Made by a program: the position numbers and the translations under genes. A stretch of 64,000 bases of DNA from Petrolisthes cinctipes (taxonomy: Eukaryota; Arthropoda; Malacostraca; Decapoda; Porcellanidae). Shown in pieces: positions 11,909 to 24,481 of the stretch (positions are counted from its first letter, which is position 1; each line of letters starts with the position of its first letter). Under the pieces are notes generated by a model. It ran no database searches. It saw only the letters and a program-made list of their open reading frames with translations, and was not told where the DNA came from. Location: positions 312,501 to 376,500 of the forward strand of contig JAWQEG010001384.1 of NCBI GenBank assembly GCA_033782935.1, given 5' to 3'.

Positions 11909-11990
<82 letters not shown>
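11909..11990. repeat. (CT)n microsatellite
   Basis: About 80 nt of uninterrupted CT. Confidence 0.95.
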
Positions 11991-11995
<5 letters not shown>

Positions 11996-12316
11996 ACCTG
12001 ACAAACGTTGTGAGTGCATAAGGGTTATTGTCCCATTCTTCCGTGTGAGAGTTTTGGACGGTTCAGCATGGTAGGATAGACAGCAGTTGAATTTGTCTGT
12101 GAATTATTCAGACATAGAGTTAGAGATAGTATTAGTAATGTTAATTTGATTACATTTACACAAAGACATAGAAGCACCTACATGTGACACTCGGCATCAA
12201 CCTCTTGCCACAAACCACTAGCAATCACAGACTGCCGAGTAAACACTATACTAAGCACTGATTGGTCAAAATTAGTATGTTCGTGATCCAGGTCCGCACC
12301 CGCGGACAGGATCGCA

Positions 12317-12582
12317 AATTCGCTGATGGTGTAATGGTTAACATACTCGCCCAGCACGCGAGAGATCTCAGGTTCGATTCCCGGGTCAGTGGAATTATTG
12401 GACAATTTTCCCAGCCCCCTATGTCCCTGTTTACCTAGCAGTAAGTAGGTACCTGGCTGTAAGAGCAAGGATAGCAACCTTGTAGGCTAGGGGAAGATGT
12501 GTTGATGTAACTAGACTGACTGCCTTAATGACCAACACAGTGAGTCGATAGGCATAAAGCCCTATTTTTTTTTTTTTTTTTT
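12317..12582 (+). mobile_element. tRNA-derived SINE (tRNA-Val-like head)
   Basis: The head at about 12317-12396 folds as a tRNA. The A-box region is TGGTGTAATGGTTAACA. The anticodon arm is CTCGC-CCAGCAC-GCGAG, and the B box is GGTTCGATTCCCGGG. Pairing of the outer stem (ATTCGCTGA with TCAGTGGAAT) is visible. The layout most resembles tRNA-Val. A tRNA-unrelated body follows, ending TAGGCATAAAGCCC and an 18-nt T run. A second copy in reverse orientation at 49590-49737 shares body and tail, which proves a dispersed family rather than a tRNA gene. Confidence 0.85.
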
Positions 12583-14180
12583 AATAAACTAGATCTTACT
12601 CACCAAGCAGTCTTTACTTCTTGCCTTCCCTAAACCATAAAAAGAAATTTATAGACACTACAAAAGAGAAGTATAGACACTTTTAAGGAGAATTGGCATA
12701 GACACTATTGGAAGGATTCAAGGCAAGAAACAGACTGCTTTTAGTAGCTGCCACTACATACATTAATAGAGTTGGATGCATTAGGCCCTTGATAGTATAC
12801 GAATTAACAGATGCACACACTACTTCATTTTATACTACACACAAACTCTCACTGAAGACCACCAATTTTTTTCCCAGGCTATTTTGTTATTCATAATCCA
12901 CCACTTCATTTTATACTAATTGAAGACCACCATGCAGATGTTTTCCCAGACTTCTGTTGTTCATTGCCTACCCTTTCACTATACACTCATTGAAGACCTT
13001 CAAAATGTTTTCCTAGGCTTCTGTTATTCGTTATCCACCATGCACTTATTTCAATATTCAGTCCTTCGTTTTATTATATTAAGGGGATATTCTCTTACCT
13101 TCACTTGTTTTGGAGATGGAGACGGCAGTACAAACCGGCAATACTAAGCACATCATCTTACACTTGCCTGAAAAGTGAAAAGAGAACACATTTGTTACGT
13201 AGCGAGTCCTTTATGGTCTCGCTCGCACGGCTTATGCATTTCTGGTGGTCCCTTAGGCCTGTCCTCACTATTGAACAGTGCCCCTCGGGTACTGCCTGCT
13301 GAGAGAATTTCTCTCCCTTCTTTAGCAATGATACCAGGAGGAGCAGTTCCCGGCAGGCACCACACTATCAGGCAGTTCCCGGCAGGCTGCGCCCAAACCA
13401 GGCTAAGAGTTTTAAGAAAAGGGTTGTTCCCGTTGACCACAGTTGTTTTGCACATGGGATAGACACGTTATTCCACACCATTAAACCCACAAGCAAGGCC
13501 ATTTGGATGGATTGCCTGTGGTTTCCCTGCTTATGACGTCAACTCTGCTCGTACCCACCACTCTCCAACCAAACCTGTGTATAGGACCGTGCTGATATTA
13601 ACAATCTTTGCCTGCCAGGCACTGCCCATTAATATGGACAGCACTTTATTACCTGCATTTTGCCCCATATACAGTATAGACTCAATTTGTCGTCTAATTT
13701 TCCCCTGTCTTCTGCTTAAACCACGGGTTACGCCATAACTCGACAGCGCAGTTTTTTTATTTGCGCACCCCTGACATACTTGATCAGGCTCACAATAGAG
13801 GGTGTGTGTGCTTAAGGGCTCCCAGCCTTGTTTTCTCAGTCTAGGAATAGCCTTTGGCGTTAAGAATGTATTTTCAGCACTCCGATTTTTCGTTAATTAC
13901 CATATAATTATGTACGCAAAAATTACAGTGACATATATTTCATATTGTTCTGTTGAAATATGTGATTCTGACACATTTTACGACGAAATAAGAGCGTGAA
14001 AATGTACGTAGAATATTCAGGAGAATATAAAAGTGTGTTTTGAGTTGTGGTCATTCTGAGCTAGCTACCCATCCTACAGATGTCCATTTACTCTTCACAA
14101 GTACAGTACATCAGGAGACAGCTAAGGGCTTGTACCTCAAAATCATGTATTAGTTATTAGTGTAGCCTAAGTGGTTTACA
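12583..14180. other. Non-coding; two degenerate short tandem arrays
   Basis: TATAGACACT recurs three times at 12648-12705. A roughly 75-85 bp unit containing TTTTCCCAGRCTTCTGTTRTTC and a ttgaagaccacc segment recurs about three times at 12850-13060. The 13180-13690 stretch is less AT-rich but no protein or RNA was recognised. Confidence 0.5.
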
Positions 14181-14599
14181 CGCTGTTAGATGTCAAAAGT
14201 GTTGTTTACGTTTTTAGCACGAGACAGGAAAAAGGCACGGACTACAGAGGTGGCGGAAGCCAGAAGGCTCGTGCTCGACAGGGGTCCTGCAGGAGGGCGC
14301 ATGCTGTCTGGCCTTGTATATGTGGGTAATGGTTGGGGCTGTGTGGTGGCAGGGCTACGTGAGGATGATGTAGCCTGTAGGTTGGTAGATGAGCTACCTG
14401 TGCTTGTGGTAGTCAACCTCTGCCACCACGAACAGCCACACAAACCACTCCGCTTGTAGGAGGGTGATACCGCAACTTCTGGTGCTGAAGGTAATGATTG
14501 GTGACTCGCTTCATGCCAAGAGGTCGTACGCCGTGGAGGCTTGGGATTTTCGGTCCCGACATGTATGCGGCACGGCACTGACCTCTTAGCCTGAGTCCA

Positions 14600-15000
14600 C
14601 CAGGTATCGCTCACCTGAGCAGGAGAGTTTCTCTGGTGAGTGCTGTTGGCTGTAAATTGAGTGACGATTTGTACAGTGTCCCATTGGCAGAGGGGATTGC
14701 AGTTTCTCGCTTGGGTCCCGAACCGTTAGTGGAAGATGCTCTTGCAGGAGGATAACCATTGTTGTTGTTGTATTTGCCCAGTGAGTGGTGCCAATTGATG
14801 TTTTTGTTGCTGTGAAGTAGGCATTTGTAGTTGTTGTTGATGTGGAGGCGGATCACTGTGCCCATGAGGATGTCGAGCTGCTGGAGGATTGTGGTGGCTT
14901 CAAGGAATGGCGTTGATATTGGTTGTGGTTGTGGTTGTAGATCAAGAGAAAACCTTAAAAACTCACAGTGGAGAGGAGTATTGCTTAGGGAAACACACAC
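14600..15000 (-). pseudogene. Gypsy-type Gag C-terminal relic
   Basis: On the minus strand around 14740-14650 one frame reads an IFH-stop-RFGTQARNCNPLCQW segment. This aligns with CSYHQRFGSQARN...PCRW in the larger Gag relic at 57030-57960. It fits the C-terminal Cys/His box of arthropod Gypsy-type Gag proteins (C-x-YH-x-RFG-x-x-A-x-x-C...PC). A Gln/Asn-rich stretch precedes it. The frame carries stops and shifts. Sequence down to about 14190 may continue the same relic but no protease could be read. Confidence 0.5.
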
Positions 15001-15539
15001 TCCATTCCCCTCCGACTTTCAACTCCATACTGAGGTGTGGCCATGAGTGGCGCATGTGTAGTCAGGAATACTAACCTTACATATCACTGTCCATAAAGGT
15101 TGTGTTGATACTATTTTTGCCGATTGTACAATTTCGGACACATGTAACAGGCCCAATGGAGACCCGGTCCCTCATCGAGCATATTAGGGGATGGACAAGA
15201 CGTGGTTTGCAGAGGTGAGTCGTTCCTTATGCTTTCTGAGTGGCTCATGTTAAGTATGTCTCTTTCATATGTCCGTAACTGTACATAAATAACTCCCAGC
15301 AGCAGGTGGGGCGAAATAGTTCCTGTTGAAAGAGCTGGGCAATGTTTTCCTAGGAGTGCGGACCAGTTGTTAGGGGAGACTGTTTCACTTCCCACTTCCT
15401 GCATCTTAATAATAATAATACCTTTCTTTTACCTCATATATAGGTTTCATTTCTAGTTTGATCATCTACCTTCGTCCTCCTTGACTTCTTTCTACATTTC
15501 CATGATTGTCCTCGTAATAAATAATTCCTTTGGGCTTAA
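15001..15539. other. No feature seen
   Basis: No gene, repeat family or RNA recognised; a short ATA trinucleotide run is at 15408-15420. Confidence 0.4.
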
Positions 15540-16190
15540 TGGTGTTAAAAGGGTTTGAAATGAGATAATATGGAGGAAAGACAATGAGTGAAGAGGCAAT
15601 GTAATGAGGAAAGTGAAATTAAAAGAATGATTATGGAGGGGGAGGAGAAAAGCAGAAAAAAAGGAGTTAGAAGGAGGGAAGGAGGGAAAGCAAGGAGGAA
15701 GAGGCAATGAACTGAGAGAGGGAAGAGGAAGGAAGGAGGGAGGGAGAAGAGGAAAGCAGGATAAAAATGGAGGAAATGGGAAAGGAGGGAGAAAAACCAA
15801 GGAGGGAAGAGACGAGGTAATGGACTGAGGTAGGGGAGAGGAAGAATAGAGGGAGGGAGGGAGGAGAATGAAGGGAGAAAGGGAAGGAAGAAGAAGTAAG
15901 GTAAATGGATGGATAAACGAAGGAAGGAAAGAAGGAGAGAAGTAATGAATAAAGGAAGGAAGGAAGGATAAAAATAATAGATATAGGAATGTAGGAAGGA
16001 AGGAGAGAGGTAATGGATTGAGGAAGGAAAGAAGGAGAGAAGTAATGAATAAAGGAAGGAAGGAAGGATAAAAATAATAGATTTAGGAATGTAGGAAGGA
16101 AGGAGAGAGGTAATGGATTGAGGAAGGAAAGAAGGAGAGAAGTAATGAATATTGGAAGGAAGGAAGGCGGGAAAAAAGAAGGGAGTTAAT
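15540..16190. repeat. Purine-rich GGAA/AAGG tract with ~120 bp duplication
   Basis: About 650 bp of GGAA, GAGG and AGGG words. The unit containing GAGAGAAGTAATGAAT, an aggaaggataaaaataat segment and GGAGAGAGGTAATGGATTG is repeated in tandem at about 15930-16020, 16021-16140 and partly to 16170. Homopurine strand bias of this length can form triplex DNA. Confidence 0.85.
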
Positions 16191-16204
16191 GGCTACTGGA
16201 AGGT

Positions 16205-16376
16205 GAGGACGACGAGCGGACTAGTTTAAAAAAATTAAGGGTCCCTACTGGAGCTCTATGAATTCTCCAAACTACTCCGGGCAACAGATTCCCTATTAGA
16301 AATACTGAAGGGTTCTGTGGCCTGGATTATTTTGAAGGATTCATAGAGCTCCAGTAAGGGCCCTTAAGTCCTCGTC
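16205..16376. repeat. Foldback element, ~170 nt imperfect palindrome
   Basis: The left arm (GACGAG... TTAAGGGTCCCTACTGG, AGCTCTATGAATTCTCCAAA) is matched by a right arm at 16330-16376 that reads back TTAAGGGCCCTTACTGG and AGCTCTATGAATCCTTCAAA. The TCCAAACTA core relates it to the other TTCCTCCAAACTAT palindromes. Confidence 0.75.
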
Positions 16377-16605
16377 TTTCTATATAAATATATATATATA
16401 TATATAAAAATTGTTGGAGAGTTTGAAAGGCAACGTAAACTCCAAATTGCTCATAAAAGATCATACATCCTTTAAATATTAAATATAAGAGTTCCATGAA
16501 GAAAGCGTTGTCACATACACCCTCCTAGTGTGTGCGTATATATGTTATTCGTGTATGTAGAGTGTATGTGTGTATTACTCGTATACAGTGTGTGTATATG
16601 TGTAT
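16377..16605. other. Non-coding, short TA and GT runs
   Basis: No gene seen. A short TA run lies at 16382-16402 and the stretch ends at the boundary of the inverted duplication. Confidence 0.4.
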
Positions 16606-17081
16606 ACTATATTCCCTTAAAGACCTTTCCACACGACATTACTACTATAGCTTCAGAACAAGAATTTTTTTCACAGAAAATATTTTATTTTGTGTGTGCA
16701 CCATTCTTGACGATTTACGAGAACACCTTTGCCTCGCCACCACAAATATCTGAATGATAGTATTTTATTCTGTATATAAGTGAGAACCAAGGAAAAGAAA
16801 TCCGCTCCATATTTTTATCACAATCACCCGCGAAGTAAAACATGTGAGAGATGTGTATGATTATTATAGCTCATTTCGTCCGAGGAGTTAAATTAATAAG
16901 AGCGGTACAAAATAATATCTAGTTTCGTTGAACATCACATAATAATAATTCATACACATACATTCTGGCATCGTGTGAAGGCTCCCAAAAGTTCGCAAAT
17001 GCAAAGTATGTTTTAACTGAAGAAATGTTTCAAGCAGAGAGTGGTATATGTGAACGAGCTATATATATTCATGAGCCAGTC

Positions 17082-17123
<42 letters not shown>
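17082..17123. repeat. (GT)n microsatellite at the LINE-tail insertion site
   Basis: A GT run immediately precedes the target-site copy GTTTAAC. Another GT run is at 17407-17432. Confidence 0.9.
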
Positions 17124-17126
<3 letters not shown>

Positions 17127-17129
17127 AAC

Positions 17130-17361
17130 TTTTTTTTTTCTTTTCTTTTTCTTGCACCCTCGTGTAAATCAACATGTAGACAACAATACATACGGGTAGG
17201 CGGGACCCATGAGAATCCAATGACTACACACACACACACACACATCACAAAAACATAACAGAATGAAGAACAAGAATACAGACAAATATTTACATTATGA
17301 CCTACTTAAATCCACCAAAACGAGGGTGGCGTACCAGAAGTTCCTCCAAAACCTGGTGGTT
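17130..17361 (-). mobile_element. Severely 5'-truncated I-group LINE tail
   Basis: This is the reverse complement of the last 230 nt of the I-group LINE (end of ORF2 at CCACCCTCGTTTTGG, stop, 3' UTR). Its A-tail appears as T-rich sequence at 17130-17150. It is flanked by GTTTAAC at 17123-17129 and 17362-17368, a 7-bp target-site duplication. The same insertion with the same flanks occurs in the other duplication arm. Confidence 0.88.
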
Positions 17362-17406
17362 GTTTAACTGTAGTGACTGTGTGTGTATCTATCTGTGCTT
17401 AACTGT

Positions 17407-17437
<31 letters not shown>

Positions 17438-17515
17438 TCACAAGCTTTTATTTATAATTCAGTCTGTAAGGAGCTTCGTGTGTGTACGGTATTGGATTCG
17501 TGACGTCATTGTTGG

Positions 17516-17825
17516 CATTAACAACAAATCAATAGCAACAACATCAACAACAACAACCACAACTACAACACCATCAGTAACAAGAGCAAAAACAATAACA
17601 ACAACAACTACAACAACATCAGCAACAATAGCAAAAACAATATCAACAACAACAACAACATCAATAACAACCACACCTTTAACATCAATAACAACAAAAA
17701 CAACCACAACAACAACCACAACAGCAACAACAACATCAACAACAACCACAACGACAATAACAACAGCAACAACAACTTCAACTATAACTTCAACTACAAC
17801 AATAACAACAAAATCAACAATATAT
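17516..17825. repeat. (AAC)n-rich trinucleotide tract
   Basis: About 300 nt of AAC/ACA/ATC triplets. The open frame it creates (poly-Thr with Ile, Ser) runs on to about 17897 but has no other protein feature and is rejected as a gene. The inverted counterpart is GTT-rich at 26025-26335. Confidence 0.9.
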
Positions 17826-17984
17826 GAACGATTAATCGGATCTTCACTGTTAATCCTTGTGGTTTATATTGGAGGGTTTATAGAACTGAAGATGTAAGGA
17901 GGCCGCCCTAGTCCTGGAAGACCCTGTACAACGAAAGAGAAGGTGATAGTGAGGTGGGATAACAAGCACAACTGAGGAGTTAAT

Positions 17985-18228
17985 TCTAATTCCTCCAATC
18001 AATACCACGAAGGAGTTATACTGATTCCTTCAAACTATGTTACGAAACTAAAAGATCCCCTAATAGTAAGATGGAGGTTGTCTATCTTTTGGCATAGTTT
18101 GGAGAAATCTTTAGTCCCCAATTCACACAAAGTCTCTAAAAGAATGGAATGGAAATTTTCAAAATACAACACAAACGGGTTCAAATAGTTTAAAATTGTA
18201 TAAATTATGTCGAAAATATGTATGCTTG

Positions 18229-18325
<97 letters not shown>

Positions 18326-18460
18326 TCTAGCTCCAACTATTACAGTCGTTTAATGTATAGGAAGTAGAGGGTGACTGATTCCTCCAAACTCTACAACAAA
18401 ACAAGATATCTTGCTTATATACTGAAGTGGTTTGTTTCCTGGCACACTTTGGACTCAACA
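17985..18460. repeat. Cluster of TTCCTCCAAACTAT palindromes
   Basis: Forward and reverse copies of the core occur at 17992, 18027, 18100 and 18377, with a decayed reverse copy at 18445. The 18027-18110 pair can fold into a hairpin whose loop reads through a tcccctaatagtaagatgg segment. The inverse arm carries the same set at 25225-25850. Confidence 0.7.
18231..18321. repeat. (CT)n microsatellite
   Basis: About 90 nt uninterrupted. The inverted counterpart at 25361-25583 has grown to about 220 nt with interruptions. Confidence 0.95.
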
Positions 18461-18720
18461 CAAATGTCGCCCCCTTAAGTGACCTTCCGTGACCATAATA
18501 ACAGTAAGTGAGATTTAGTCACATATGTTATTGAATATTTATATCACAATGATTCACTAAGCTCTTGTATTGCTAACTCTATAAATAATGTATTATTGCC
18601 TGTATTAATGTTTTAATATGTATAATTGTAATAAAAGTATGATTATCTTAAGACTGTAAACAATGTATAACTACCTGTATTAATTTATAAATATGTATGA
18701 TCTTTATATGTACAAATGTA

Positions 18721-19242
18721 TTAATTTCTAAAAACGTATAAGTGTAATAAAAGTATGATCATCTTCACACTGTAAATAATGTATAACTAACTGTCTTAAC
18801 GTATTATAGTGACGTGTATATATAGGGTGTCACCATAGAGTGTGGCAGAAGTGAAGGAACTAACACCATGAAGCTCCACCACTGCCTCATTTACAGTAGA
18901 GTGACACTCAATAATCTCGGGGCCTCGCAAGAGTTCGGCTACTGAGAGCCTACTGGTCAGAGGTTGAGGTATTAAAATTAAATAAATAAATAAATATATA
19001 TATATATAAATACTTGTAATAATAGTATGATTATCTTAATACTGTAAATTTTGTACAACTACCTGTATCAATGTATAAGTATGTATAGATGTAATAAATA
19101 ATATGATTATCTTAACGCTGAAAATAATGTTATAAGTATGTATGCATGTGTAAATGTATAAAATGCATAATTATGCTAACAAAGTGGAAAATAGTGTAAT
19201 TATTTCTCTCAGATCATCCAAAGTCTTGGTAATGAATTCGAA
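18721..19242. other. AT-rich, internally repetitive, non-coding
   Basis: Phrases such as GTATGATTATCTTAA followed by a ctgtaaataatgtataac segment recur around 18640, 18770, 19025 and 19100, giving a loose ~100-130 bp tandem family. A block at 18815-18970 (GTATATATAGGG, later ATAATCTCGGGGCCTC) has a partial relative at 47585-47700 (ATAATCACGGGGCCTC). Confidence 0.5.
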
Positions 19243-19550
<308 letters not shown>

Positions 19551-19925
19551 ATAACTTAATTTTCTTCTTAACATCTTCCACTTCTATGTGTAAATCACTG
19601 TAATCAGTAGTCAACAACTTCATTAGGATATGGGTCAAGATCAGGTGTCTGTGGGGACGAGGCCATTACTATCCATATATTTTCACTATTACTCTGATCA
19701 GCTGGCTGTATAGGTAAGCATTTCCTTCCCACATAATTTATAGGCCCGTCTAGGCAGGGGAAAATATGCCCCAGGACACTCTTCATGTGGGGTCGATATT
19801 TTCTGGATAATCTTTTCCAAATGGCCCAGTCCTGTGCTTCCTACCAGTCAGGTCCTTGATTCTCAGATCTTTCCTAGGCGATTTGGAGTCTACTTTCCAT
19901 TTGGTTTGGCTGCTTTTGTTGGCCA
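19551..19925. other. No feature seen
   Basis: Intronic sequence of the lectin-like gene; no recognisable element. Confidence 0.4.
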
Positions 19926-20159
19926 GGGCCCGTATTCACAAAAGCAAAGTTCATTCTTAAGTTAAATTTTTAGTCGTAAGCATTCATTCATGACGAGGAC
20001 TAGTAACCGACACTGCTTCGAATTCATAACAAAAGCTCATACAAATAGAATAACAAAATCATTCACTGCTTCGAAATGAGCCTGAACAACTATGGCGAGG
20101 TCAGAAATGCAAACATACGAACAAGTGCAAATTCTAAGACGTTTTGTGAATACCGACCC
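19926..20159. mobile_element. MITE with GGGYCSGTATTCACAAAA ends
   Basis: The left end is GGGCCCGTATTCACAAAA. The right end read in reverse is GGGTCGGTATTCACAAAA. Similarity extends into AAGTTCATTCTTAAG-like sequence. It is 234 bp and non-coding. It lies in the large intron close to lectin exon 1. No clear target duplication was found. Confidence 0.7.
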
Positions 20160-20320
20160 TGATGCCCTTGCTGACGCCACCCTCCCCATTTATCCAGTCT
20201 TGGGACCAGACTGGTAGGGCATATTGCTCCTCAGTGGAAACGTTATCCCACAGTAACGATGTTGCCCTCCGGTGGCTGGGTTATAATGACAACAATAACA
20301 ATAATAATAATGATACTTAC

Positions 20321-20444
20321 ACATCTTATTAGCCACGACCGTAGTGTTGAATTCTGACAAGGTGAAGTTGAATTTCAAAACAAAGTGATCGGACAATCCA
20401 TCGGGTGTCCCTTCAGCATTCACTATGAGGAACAACACTATCAT
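20321..20444 (-). CDS. C-type-lectin-like gene, first coding exon
   Basis: An ATG at 20444 opens a frame with a short hydrophobic leader (MIVLFLIVNAEG), suggesting secretion. An upstream in-frame stop excludes a longer N-terminus. The following DHFVLKFNFTLSEFNTT segment has two N-glycosylation sequons (NFT and NTT). The exon ends at T|GTAAGT after 20321, in phase 1, compatible with the exon at 8172-8450. Together the four exons would give about 229 residues: leader, short extension, Thr-rich linker, C-type-lectin domain, short tail. The role is unknown; secreted lectin-like proteins of crustaceans often act in immunity, but that is inference from family. The leader is short, so the true start is uncertain. 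Confidence 0.6.
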
Positions 20445-20697
20445 TCCTACAACTCCTCCTCCTCTTTCAGTCAAGGTTCATTTTCCCTGTTGAAGAGTGT
20501 ACTTCAGAGAGTGTGAGAGAGATTAACATGAGGCGCCGCAACAGCGAGGTCATATAGCGCCCAGAAGAATGTGACAGAAAGATAAGACAACAAGCAGGAA
20601 GGAAATAGAAAGAAAAGAGGGACAGTTGAAGAACTGAAAGAGAGTGGCTGGAGCCGAAGAGGCGCCAAAATCCTTAAAGTATTGCCCATATCACTAC

Positions 20698-20757
<60 letters not shown>

Positions 20758-23700
20758 AAGGGGGGAGACCTCCTTACCTTGCGATATCTAGTTGTTGTCT
20801 GCGTGTTTACCTGTGTGTGTGTGTGTATGTGTAGGGTTTTCAGCTGTCATGGAAAGTACGGTGCTCCCCTCTCCTTTCCCTGTAACTTCTCTCTCTCTCT
20901 CTCACCGGACTTGGTATCTGCAACTTAAAACCCTGGAATGTACGCCAAACTTGTATCTAAGGTCACACTAGTTTTTCAGGCCTAAGGATGTCTTTCATCA
21001 TCAATTTAATTTTAATTAACTCACCTCCTCCTGCCATGTCTTCCACTACACCCTTCATACACCGGCAACCCTCTCTCATCTACCAATTTTTCCTACCCCG
21101 TCTAGTCCCTCCTTTCCATCTTTAACATTTTAATTGCTTGAACCTCGAGACTGTAAGCTGTCAAGAGCCTGTGACACTTATGAGGCCTGAGATTATTTTA
21201 CTAAAGGCTGATAGTGTTGGCTGCTTCACTAGATGACGACCCTTTATTTACTTTATACACGACCCTATCTGGAGAGAGCTACTAAACTGTCATTTCTAGC
21301 ATCTTGGAATATGGTCAGACATCTTCTGTCCTTTAAATAAGGAACACCACCGTATGAGGAGGAGCCTTTACTGAAGACATTTCACTACTGCTCCTTTAGG
21401 TCAAAGGCAGTAACGAAACGTTATCAATGAAGGTCCCACATATATGGAGTTCTTACATAACCATTATAACCATTATAGATGATTGATTTCAAAATGAAAT
21501 ACGACACCCCAAGGCCTGAAAGAACCTGTATGACGAGGGAAACAGAAGGAAAGGAGATACAGTGGAAAAATTGGAAGAGAGTGGCTGGACCCGAAGGGGC
21601 TTCAAAACAACAACATTAATTAAGAGGATGAAAAAAGACCGCCTTAGGAGCGGAAGACCCTGTAGGACGAAGGAGGTGATAAAAAGGAGGGATAGCAAGC
21701 ACAAAGGAAATAGAAGAAAAGCAGGGACAGCTGAATGATTGGAAGGGAGTGCGGTTGGCTGTAAAGTCGTGTCGTGAAATATATAGTGAAAACATACAAC
21801 GACGAGCTAAGCGTTTGTTGTTATAGACTTATAGGAGTTCTGAGTATTGCTGGGCTCTCCATTTGATCTAGGAATGTCCAACTGTTGTCATGACGCCTGT
21901 CAAACCTATAGGTTCCTTATTGTTGCAGCTATAGTTAGCAATCCATTAGGGTCACGATAACTGGAGATGTGTCATTGAAAGAGGTCGAGGTGAGGTGAGG
22001 ATGTCATTCAAAGTCCACAGTGACAGTTAGCTGTGGGTTAGGTGGGCTGTTTTTCTCCTCGTCCTCTTCCTCTTCCTCACCGTTTTGCCATTCCCCTTCA
22101 TCCTCCAGGTCCATGTTGATGTCGATGGTGGAGGTTGAGCTGGAACTGGTGTCGGTGTCCTGATGCTCCTCCTCAGTCTTGGGGTCTTGTTATAAAGGCT
22201 CATGTGGTGATGATGGTGGTGATGGTGGTGCCTTCCCACATTTCCACTGGTTGAGTGGACGTGGGTTAACCGGCGACGAGTGTGGGCCAGAGGCAGGGTT
22301 GGAGACGCGTCCCGCTCTGCTCCTCACCCGTCGTACCATCTTGCAGCCTCGTTTCTTGGTGGTGGTGGTTGTAGTGGTGGTGGTTGGTTGTAGATCAGGA
22401 GAAAATGCTATTGGTGGTAAGCCATTTCTCCCGAAGATGTCCAGAAGGAGGTCAGGAAAGACAACCTAGCCCTTCTGCAGCTAAGACAACAGCAGTTCTG
22501 GTACAGATGGTGACGATGTCACTGCCCTGCTGCTGCCGCCGCATGGCGGTGGCCTGGGCGTCGGCCATTCTCCTTCCATGGGCGTGGATTGAGCCTAGGA
22601 CGTGCCCATCATCAGGTTCGGTTATACGTTAGTAGCCTCCACGCCCTTCCTCCACAGTGAAGGACACCTCCTCTCCATCCCCTGTGGACGAAGTAATCTC
22701 TGTCGTTGCAGGTAACAAAGCCATAGCCCTTCAATGGTTGAACCACTTCACCCTGCCAAGAAGACGGTCGGCAGGGGAAGTGGTGGTGTTGTTAGTAGGG
22801 TGTTGGACTGGACCATAGGCTGTTGTAGAATGGGCCTGTGGAGGGAGAAACTGGAGGGGATTATCAACTTGAACTGCGGTTGGGGCTGATTGGACGAGTT
22901 GAGGGAAAGAGAGAGATAAGGATTTACGTGGGAAAGGTGGCAGGAAGCCTTTTTTATATAGAAATATAAATAGGTCCCCGGGGAGATGAGAGAGAGTAAT
23001 TACAGGTACCATTACTCCTACCTGCACGGTGAGGCAGCCATCTTGATTGGGGGAGCTTCTCTTACTTTTTCTGGCGGTTTTGACGCCGAGCGATGTCTGT
23101 GGTCATTGTGTGGTGGCAATGGGGTCATGTAAGATACACATGGGGGAGGCAGGGAGGAACTTGGAAGGGGAAGCGGGGAGATTATATTATTAGGAGATAA
23201 GGACGGGTAGTTACAGAGGTGTTGGTGGAATCACAGACCAAAATTATACCAAGTCACTGAAGTCAGTTCACCAGCGACCCATAACTCGTCTCGTCCCGCG
23301 CAGTGACGTCACGATGGCCCCTATGACCAAAGCTCTCTTTCTCTGACCCATGGTCAGTCTTTTTCCTCCTTTTACCTTGTGAAGGTAGCCCAGGCTTAAA
23401 CCCAAATTTATTGACATAATAATGCGTTACCATTGAAGGTATGCCTAGCAATTGTGCTGTGTACAATTGCTTCTGTAGCAGGAAGAAAACTTGTGTTAGG
23501 CATCTTATTTTTTAATCTTTTCCAAAGAACGAGAGCCTGAAAATAAATGGATTAATCATTGTAGGATGGAAGATTGGCTCAATGTGACAGTGAAAGAGTG
23601 CATCGTCTGCATTTTGATGCCAGTTCTTAAAATAAGCATCTGAAATTATGATTGTGGGAATGCGTGAAAATGCGTAGATATTTGTGTATGTATAAGTGAG

Positions 23701-23910
23701 TTTGTATTTGTATTTTGAATAATGATCGTGTGTCTAGGTGTGAGCTAATGAGTGTGTGTATGTGTGTTTATGTGTGTATGAGGAAAATGAGTGTATATAA
23801 GTGAATGGGTATGTGAGTGATCGAATGAGTATGTGGTGAATGAGTGAATGGGTAATAGTGTATATCTTTCAATAGTATGCGAGTGAATATTCCATGTGAT
23901 TAAATGAGAG

Positions 23911-23952
<42 letters not shown>

Positions 23953-24321
23953 GAGAGAGAGAGAGAGAGTTTTTAATCCTCAGTCATTTAAATCCAACTG
24001 TTACAGACACTATATGAATGAAGGATGCCAATAGGGACATGGACTTTGTTTTCATTGTTATTATTTTTCCTTCCTTCTTTCTGATTAATAATAATAAAAA
24101 TAAAAATAAAATGACGTCACAGTGGGCCTGCACGAGAACTGACTTGGTAATGTGGTCTGTGGGTGGAATTACTCCATTCTCTTGACGCTATGTTTTCTTT
24201 AGTACCGGTGTTCAAAACAAACGAGGTTCCTATAAAAAGCGGAAAAGACAACCATAATATCAGAATAACATTGTCCGGACAACTGATATCGGATAAAATT
24301 ATTTTCGTAATTCAAGTACCG
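20445..24321. other. Non-coding region with short repeats; no gene seen
   Basis: 5' flank of the lectin-like gene. GA runs are at 20699-20758 and 23910-23975. A loose repeat with GAAGACCCTGTA, a gataacaagcac-like block and GAGAGTGGCTGGA occurs near 20575-20665, 21510-21605 and 21645-21770, with relatives at 17905-17975 and 25862-25945. The 22030-22620 stretch is GC- and triplet-rich, with a motif (GGTTGTAGATCARGAGAAAA) shared with 14932-14952. It may be Gypsy-relic sequence, but no frame supports it. Confidence 0.45.
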
Positions 24322-24481
24322 TACAGTCACGAGCACTAATATGTATACAGCTTTGGTTGGAGCCTTGAACAGTTCAATTAGCCAGCGAACTAATTCAAAT
24401 AGAGATCATATTGTGATTTATTTACTGTCTCTATAAGTATTCGAAGCACACCTGAAAGACTCATTAGTGCTCGTGACTGTA
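24322..24481. mobile_element. 160-bp MITE, TA-flanked, TACAGTCACGAGCACTAAT ends
   Basis: TACAGTCACGAGCACTAAT at the left end is found exactly inverted at the right end. It is bounded by TA, as in Tc1/mariner-class MITEs. The interior is AT-rich and non-coding. Confidence 0.85.

Larger units (their letters stand above)
16606..18720 (+). repeat. Left arm of a ~2.2 kb inverted duplication
   Basis: Sequence here reappears as reverse complement at about 24950-27293. Matching landmarks in opposite order include: CCACACGACATTAC (16630 vs 27265); GCATCGTGTGAAGGC (16969 vs 26915); the inserted LINE tail with its flanking GTTTAAC; the AAC-rich tract; CCTAGTCCTGGAAGACC (17906 vs 25918); the CT tract; and a block with ATAACTACCTGTATTAAT at the inner end. 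Arms differ by point changes and microsatellite length, so the duplication is not very recent. A third, direct, partial copy is at 27296-27790. Confidence 0.9.

Noticed and set aside
12317..12396. Functional tRNA gene
   Set aside because: The tRNA-like fold is the head of a SINE with body and tail, and a second dispersed copy exists; the acceptor stem is imperfect.
17406..17897. Thr-rich protein
   Set aside because: Pure AAC-triplet microsatellite translation, not kept in the inverted copy beyond repeat content.
22027..22632. His-run and other small frames as a gene
   Set aside because: Triplet-rich sequence with no conserved motif, splice pattern or agreement between strands.
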